DNA from: Paraburkholderia sp.
GTDB lineage: Bacteria; Pseudomonadota; Gammaproteobacteria; Burkholderiales; Burkholderiaceae
NCBI RefSeq assembly: GCF_024281035.1
Contig: NZ_JAMXLH010000028.1
Span: 1 to 64,000, forward strand
DNA length: 64,000 nt
Direction: 5' to 3'
Shown: piece by piece, positions 60,113 to 64,000 of the stretch
Layout of the letters: every line of letters begins with the position of its first letter
How positions within the stretch are numbered: position 1 is the first letter of the stretch
Notes under the pieces: generated by a model
The model's input: only the letters and a program-made list of their open reading frames with translations
Databases searched by the model: none
Told to the model about the DNA's origin: nothing
Made by a program: the position numbers and the translations under genes

Positions 60113-61351
60113 TCAGCGCCCGGCCAGCGCAGCGGTCAGCCGGCGAATCGCTTCATCGACGGTGGAGCGGGGGCACCCGAGATTGATCCGCATATAGCCG
60201 TGCCCCTCGATGCCAAACTTCTGCCCCTTGTCGAGCCACAGCCGGGCCGTGGTCAGCATGAATTTATCCAGTGTTTCCGCATCCATGCCAAGTCCGCGGC
60301 AATCCATCCAGGCAAGGTAGAGCGAATCGGCGGGCAGTACTTCGATCTTCGAAGTGGCGCTATTGATCGCGCGCGCGAAATGGGCGTGGTTCTCGCGGAG
60401 ATAGACCAGCATCGCTTCGAGCCACGGCTCGCCATGCGTATAGGCAGCCTCTGCCGCAACCATCCCGAGCATGTTCACCAGCGGGAACATGTTTCTATCG
60501 TACTGTCGCAGCAATTCTTCGCGCAGACGCCGGTTGGGCACGAACACATTCGCACTCTGCAGTCCGGGCAGGTTGAACGTCTTGCTCGGGGCCGTACACG
60601 TGATGCTGTTCTGCGCAAACTTCTCGCCCAGCGAGGCGAACGGGATGTGCTGCCTGGCGGGGTTGATGATCAGGTCCTGATGGATCTCATCGGAGACCAC
60701 GAGAACGCCGCGCCGCAGGCAGATCTCGCCGATGGTGCGAAGCTCGTCCTCGGTCCACACATTTCCGGTCGGATTATGTGGATTACTGAGAATAAATAAT
60801 TTTGTGTTGTCCCGGATCGCCGCCTCGAAAGTCCGTGCATTGAAGCGGTAACCCGTCTCGCTGCGCTCAAGCGGTGCGAAGGCCAGATGGCGGCCGTTCA
60901 TGAGGACATCGTTATGAAAATGGGCGTAGACGGGCGGCTGGATCAGGACCGTGTCGCCAGGCGCGGAAAACGCCTGTACGGCAGTCTTCAGCGTCGTGAT
61001 GATGCCGGAGGTCTGAACCACCCATTCCTTGGGGACTTCCCATCCGAAGCGCCTCGCCTGCCAGCCGACAACGGCATCGACATAGCTGTCCGGCGCTCCG
61101 CCGGGATAGCCGAACACACCGTGCTCGACGGCCTCGTGCAGCGCATCGATTACGGGGCGCGGAGACTTGAAGTCCATATCCGCAACCCACATCGGCAGCG
61201 GTTGCGCCGCAGATTCGTCGGCGGCGAGCAGTTTGCCTGCGATCGCCCATTTCATCGAATTGGAGTGTTTGCGATCGATCACTTCATCGAAAACGCTGGC
61301 GCTGTCATCGAAAGAAGCGTCCTGTCTCCCCATTGCGGAATAAGCTTTCAC
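60113..61351 (-). CDS. MalY/PatB-type C-S lyase (cystathionine beta-lyase-like, PLP)
   Basis: 412 aa from GTG 61351, chosen because AAGGA (61362-61358) precedes it by 6 nt; the frame opens further upstream to 61429. Aminotransferase class I fold: LPMWVADMDFKSPRPVIDAL, FILSNPHNPTGNVWTEDELR, SDEIHQDLI and PLP Lys257 in TAPSKTFNLPGLQ. The N-terminal motif DRKHSNSMKWAI matches MalY/PatB. Cleaves cystathionine or related sulfur amino acids to release a thiol. Second gene after a GNAT acetyltransferase on the same strand, 50 bp apart. Confidence 0.92.
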   Translation of the reverse strand: MKAYSAMGRQDASFDDSASVFDEVIDRKHSNSMKWAIAGKLLAADESAAQPLPMWVADMDFKSPRPVIDALHEAVEHGVFGYPGGAPDSYVDAVVGWQARRFGWEVPKEWVVQTSGIITTLKTAVQAFSAPGDTVLIQPPVYAHFHNDVLMNGRHLAFAPLERSETGYRFNARTFEAAIRDNTKLFILSNPHNPTGNVWTEDELRTIGEICLRRGVLVVSDEIHQDLIINPARQHIPFASLGEKFAQNSITCTAPSKTFNLPGLQSANVFVPNRRLREELLRQYDRNMFPLVNMLGMVAAEAAYTHGEPWLEAMLVYLRENHAHFARAINSATSKIEVLPADSLYLAWMDCRGLGMDAETLDKFMLTTARLWLDKGQKFGIEGHGYMRINLGCPRSTVDEAIRRLTAALAGR

Positions 61352-61401
61352 ACTCGATCCTTGTCGCAGTAGAACGGCACGCTGGCGGCGTCGCGAGTCA
61401 G

Positions 61402-61923
61402 CTACAAAATCATCACCATTTCGTGCCACGACATCCCGCCGTGATCCGAGTCGGACGGCTTGACGTAGTCGTAACCAAGCCGTCGATAAAGCTCGACGTG
61501 GCGCTCTTTACACATCAAGTGGATGGTTTTCTTGCCCTGCTCACGCATACGGCTGACGAACTTACGCATCAGCAAGGACGCGAGGCCTCTCCCCTGATAA
61601 GCCGGGTCGATCACGACCGACATGATTACGACGTTCGGCGCATCGGGATCGTGACCGACCAGCTCCTTGAACTGCTCATCGGACATCACGACGTTGTACG
61701 CACAACCGCAGTTGATGAATCCGGTCACCCGCCCTTCCAGCTCCATCACAAGGAACCCCTGCGGGTATTGCCGGATGCGGGTAGCGATCTTTTCTTCGGT
61801 CGCTGCTTCGTCGCCCTCGTAGGCCGAGGATTCGATTTCATAGCAGCGCGTGATGTCCGAGGGAACTGCGTTGCGGAACGTCGGTGTTGGCGTGTTCATC
61901 AGGTATCTGCTCGTATCAGCCAT
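61402..61923 (-). CDS. GNAT acetyltransferase
   Basis: 173 aa from ATG 61923 (61899 possible). GNAT core: FRNAVPSDITRCYEIESSAY, FLVMELEGRVTGFINCGCAY, IMSVVIDPAYQGRGLASLLM with the acetyl-CoA loop QGRGLA, and HVELYRRLGYDYVKPSDSDH. AANAT-like substrate region. First gene of a short operon with the C-S lyase, together perhaps acetylating and then cleaving a sulfur amino acid. Divergent from a LysR regulator. Confidence 0.9.
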   Translation of the reverse strand: MADTSRYLMNTPTPTFRNAVPSDITRCYEIESSAYEGDEAATEEKIATRIRQYPQGFLVMELEGRVTGFINCGCAYNVVMSDEQFKELVGHDPDAPNVVIMSVVIDPAYQGRGLASLLMRKFVSRMREQGKKTIHLMCKERHVELYRRLGYDYVKPSDSDHGGMSWHEMVMIL

Positions 61924-61967
61924 TCGCAATGACTTTCTGAGAACCGGATTGTAGGGCGTTAGTGAGT

Positions 61968-61980
61968 TGCATATACTGCA
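61968..61980. promoter_or_regulatory. LysR-type box between the GNAT-MalY operon and its regulator
   Basis: TGCA-TATAC-TGCA is a T-N11-A type imperfect dyad in the 82-bp spacer between the two divergent genes, 45 bp from the GNAT start and about 25 bp from the LysR start. Positions fit a LysR recognition site controlling both promoters. Binding not shown. Confidence 0.55.
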
Positions 61981-62005
61981 TTTTCAGCACTTTAAAATGT
62001 ATGCC

Positions 62006-62932
62006 ATGCACGATCAGCTCAGACGTGTCGACCTCAATCTGCTCGTGGTGTTCGACGCGCTTTATCGCCACCGGACGGTCGTAGCCGCATCCGACGAATT
62101 GGCATTGAGCCCGTCCGCGTTTAGTCACGCCCTCAATCGTCTGCGCAATGCGCTGTCCGATGAATTGTTCGTCCGGTACGGGGCCGGAATGCAACCCACT
62201 GCCAAGGCAGACCAGATTGCAGATGGCGTACGAGACGCATTGCGATCGCTTGCGGCCACGCTAGCCGCCACGGGGCCGTTCGAGCCATTGACGAGCACGA
62301 TGACCTTCGTATTCGCGGCCACGGACTTCACGGCCTTCGCGTTGCTTCCGAGACTTGCGGCAATCCTGGAGCAGTCGGCGCCGCGTCTGCGAATCAAGGT
62401 TGTCTATTCCACGCACCGGGATTCCGCGGATGATCTGGCTACGGGACGCATCCATTTCGCGGTTGGTTTTTCCGAACCCGGAAATAGCGATCGCGGGCTC
62501 GAATCGCTGGAAAGCTTCACGGACGAATATGTTGTCGTTGCCCGCGAGCATCATCCCCGGCTCGGTCATACGCTTACGCTCGAACAATATCTGGCGGAGC
62601 GCCATGTTGTCGTTACGCCATGGAGCAACGAGGGAAGCGTCATCGACGCCGCGCTCCTCAGAGCAGGCCACCGACGCGACACGGCCGTTCATCTTCCGAG
62701 TTTGATGGCGGCTCCGTTCGTCGTTGCCGGTTCGGATCTGATCATCACGATGCCGAGACGCATCGCGGAAGAATATGCGCCCCTTCTGAAATTGCGCATT
62801 TATCCCGCACCGTTCGAAGCTCCCGGATATACCTTGAAGGTCACTTATCACAGACGACACGCGGACGCGCCAGGACACGCATGGATGCGAGAGCAAATAC
62901 TCCTGGCGCTTCGTGAGCAAACCGCTCATTAA
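62006..62932 (+). CDS. LysR-family regulator of the C-S lyase operon
   Basis: 308 aa from ATG 62006 (61997 also possible). HTH at about 4-62: LRRVDLNLLVVFDALYRHRT, VAASDELALSPSAFSHALNR, LRNALSDELFVRYGAGMQPT. Effector domain of about 200 residues with FVFAATDFTAFALLPRLAAI, DLATGRIHFAVGFSEPGNSD. The DLNLLVVFDAL start is the NodD/SyrM-like LysR subgroup. Divergent from the GNAT-MalY pair, so probably its activator. Confidence 0.93.
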   Translation: MHDQLRRVDLNLLVVFDALYRHRTVVAASDELALSPSAFSHALNRLRNALSDELFVRYGAGMQPTAKADQIADGVRDALRSLAATLAATGPFEPLTSTMTFVFAATDFTAFALLPRLAAILEQSAPRLRIKVVYSTHRDSADDLATGRIHFAVGFSEPGNSDRGLESLESFTDEYVVVAREHHPRLGHTLTLEQYLAERHVVVTPWSNEGSVIDAALLRAGHRRDTAVHLPSLMAAPFVVAGSDLIITMPRRIAEEYAPLLKLRIYPAPFEAPGYTLKVTYHRRHADAPGHAWMREQILLALREQTAH

Positions 62933-62981
62933 GCGCGTGAGGCGAACGTTCACGGAAGTGCCCGGAAATCCGCGAAAAAGC

Positions 62982-63010
62982 AAAAAAAAGCGCCCCGCAT
63001 TGCGAGACGC
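62982..63010 (-). terminator. Intrinsic terminator for the carboxylase operon (minus strand)
   Basis: On the minus strand GCGTCTCGC (63010-63002), loop AAT, GCGGGGCGC (62998-62990) pair over nine positions with two G-T wobbles and are followed by eight T (62989-62982). It ends the transcript of the carboxylase gene whose stop is at 63038. It may also stop the converging LysR transcript. Confidence 0.85.
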
Positions 63011-63037
63011 CCAGGGGAGAACAGCCTGTTGCTGCGG

Positions 63038-64000
63038 TCAGCTCACTTCGAGCACCAGCAATTGCGCGCCGTCCGTAACCTGATCGCCCACTGCGTACAA
63101 CACCTCGGTCACCGTGCCGCCGAACGGCGCGCCAATCGTGTGCTCCATCTTCATCGCTTCCATGACGACGAGCGGCGTGCCCTTCTCCACCACCGCGCCC
63201 GGCTCCACGAGCACCGCAATCACCTTGCCCGGCATGGGCGCCGTGAGGCGCCCTTCTCCGTGGTCCGAATCGGCGGCATGCGCGAGCAGGTTCTGCCATT
63301 CGAACGACATGGCTGTGCCGAGGCAGAACACGTGAAAAACGTCGCCGTCGATAAACACGCGGCCCGTCACACGCGTATCGCCGATAGTCGTCGCGTATTC
63401 GTCAGCACCGCGCCCGCGCGACCACGTATACGCGTCGACGCTGCCTGCGCAGCCTAGCGTTTGCGCGCCGCCATCCTGCGCAAACGTCGCCGGGAACGTC
63501 GTGTCGGTTTCGAGCTCGCGCCAACCGATTGTCTGCTGATAGCCGCCGTTCAGCCGCCAGTGCACGAGCGATGCCCACGGCGACGCGTCCCGTGTGGATG
63601 CGTCTTCGCGGCTGAGCAACGCGGCGCTGGCCAGCGCGAGCGCTTCGCGTACCGGCTTCTGATGCGCCGCGAAAAGCGCATCGTGATGGCGTTCGATGAG
63701 GCCGGTGTCGAGATCGGCAGCGGCGAATGGCGCGCACGTCACGAGCCGGTGCAGGAACTCGACGTTCGTATGCGGCCCCACCACCTCGCAGGCTTCGAGC
63801 GCGCGCTGCATGCGCGCGAGCGCATCTTCGCGCGTCGTGCCGTGCACGATCAGCTTCGCGATCATCGGATCGTAGAACGGCGTGATCGTGTCGCCTTCGC
63901 GCACGCCGCTGTCGATGCGCACTGCCGCGCGCTGTCCGGCCGCCCCAATCGCAAACTCCACGCCTTCAGGCATGCGCAGATGCTTGAGCGTGCCCGTGGA
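63038..64000 (-). CDS. Biotin-dependent acyl-CoA carboxylase alpha subunit (methylcrotonyl-CoA carboxylase-like), C-terminal part
   Basis: The gene enters from the right edge; 320 C-terminal codons are visible, ending TGA at 63040-63038. Biotin carboxylase end: STGTLKHLRMPEGVEFAIGA, VRIDSGVREGDTITPFYDPM with IAKLIVHGTTREDALARMQR. Then a linker domain and the biotin carboxyl carrier domain with the biotinylation motif VVMEAMKMEHTIGAPFGGTV (Lys of AMKM). Layout and the PSTGTL-type segment fit MccA of leucine degradation, but PccA or geranyl-CoA carboxylase cannot be ruled out without the missing part. Last gene of its operon. Confidence 0.9.
   Translation of the reverse strand, partial: STGTLKHLRMPEGVEFAIGAAGQRAAVRIDSGVREGDTITPFYDPMIAKLIVHGTTREDALARMQRALEACEVVGPHTNVEFLHRLVTCAPFAAADLDTGLIERHHDALFAAHQKPVREALALASAALLSREDASTRDASPWASLVHWRLNGGYQQTIGWRELETDTTFPATFAQDGGAQTLGCAGSVDAYTWSRGRGADEYATTIGDTRVTGRVFIDGDVFHVFCLGTAMSFEWQNLLAHAADSDHGEGRLTAPMPGKVIAVLVEPGAVVEKGTPLVVMEAMKMEHTIGAPFGGTVTEVLYAVGDQVTDGAQLLVLEVS

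Overview
The window reads as a chromosome segment of a high-GC betaproteobacterium, most likely Burkholderia or Paraburkholderia. The support is very high third-position GC, dense short-spaced operons, DUF4148 secreted proteins, a CspA-type cold-shock protein, many acyl-CoA genes and LysR/AraC regulators. No rRNA, tRNA, CRISPR array or intact insertion sequence was seen. A few stretches have clearly lower GC: 360-600, 14.2-18.1 kb and about 57-62.9 kb.

Layout. 0-1.2 kb: the first codons of a VgrG gene and a YefM-YoeB toxin-antitoxin pair. 1.5-8 kb: a four-gene efflux operon (NodT-type outer-membrane lipoprotein, HlyD adaptor, double-ATPase/permease fusion, second permease). 8.1-14.2 kb: a six-gene Mrp/Pha-type Na+(K+)/H+ antiporter operon (fused A-B, then C, D, E, F, G). 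14.5-18.1 kb: ribosomal protein S21 with a TTG start, a cold-shock protein and a stand-alone YcaO. 18.2-25.1 kb: a LysR regulator divergent from a beta-oxidation operon. 25.3-27.4 kb: a DedA/PAP2-like/LssY-C membrane fusion. 27.9-29.8 kb: a DyP peroxidase and an encapsulin shell gene, with a recognisable cargo-loading peptide on the peroxidase. 30.3-36.6 kb: an acyl-CoA operon resembling isobutyryl-CoA/valine degradation, divergent from an AraC regulator.

36.7-47.5 kb: DUF4148 proteins, a purine permease, a membrane ferritin/VIT1 iron exporter fused head to tail with a 2Fe-2S ferredoxin, small envelope proteins, a D-amino-acid-dehydrogenase-like flavoprotein and an amidase. 47.7-50.1 kb: feoA-feoB and a Cys-rich membrane partner behind a perfect 19-bp Fur-box palindrome. 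50.3-57 kb: a CDP-diacylglycerol pyrophosphatase, a zinc alcohol dehydrogenase, a CBS protein, a haloacid dehalogenase and a large membrane-anchored copper nitrite reductase with a fused cytochrome c. 57-64 kb: small unknown genes, a Cache-domain protein, an alpha/beta hydrolase, a MalY-type C-S lyase with a GNAT enzyme under a divergent LysR regulator, and the end of an acyl-CoA carboxylase alpha subunit.

The coherent systems are the encapsulated peroxidase, Fe(II) import (feo) against iron storage/export (MbfA plus ferredoxin), the fused nitrite reductase, the Mrp antiporter and two acyl-CoA degradation operons. All assignments come from reading the translated sequence; no database search was run.
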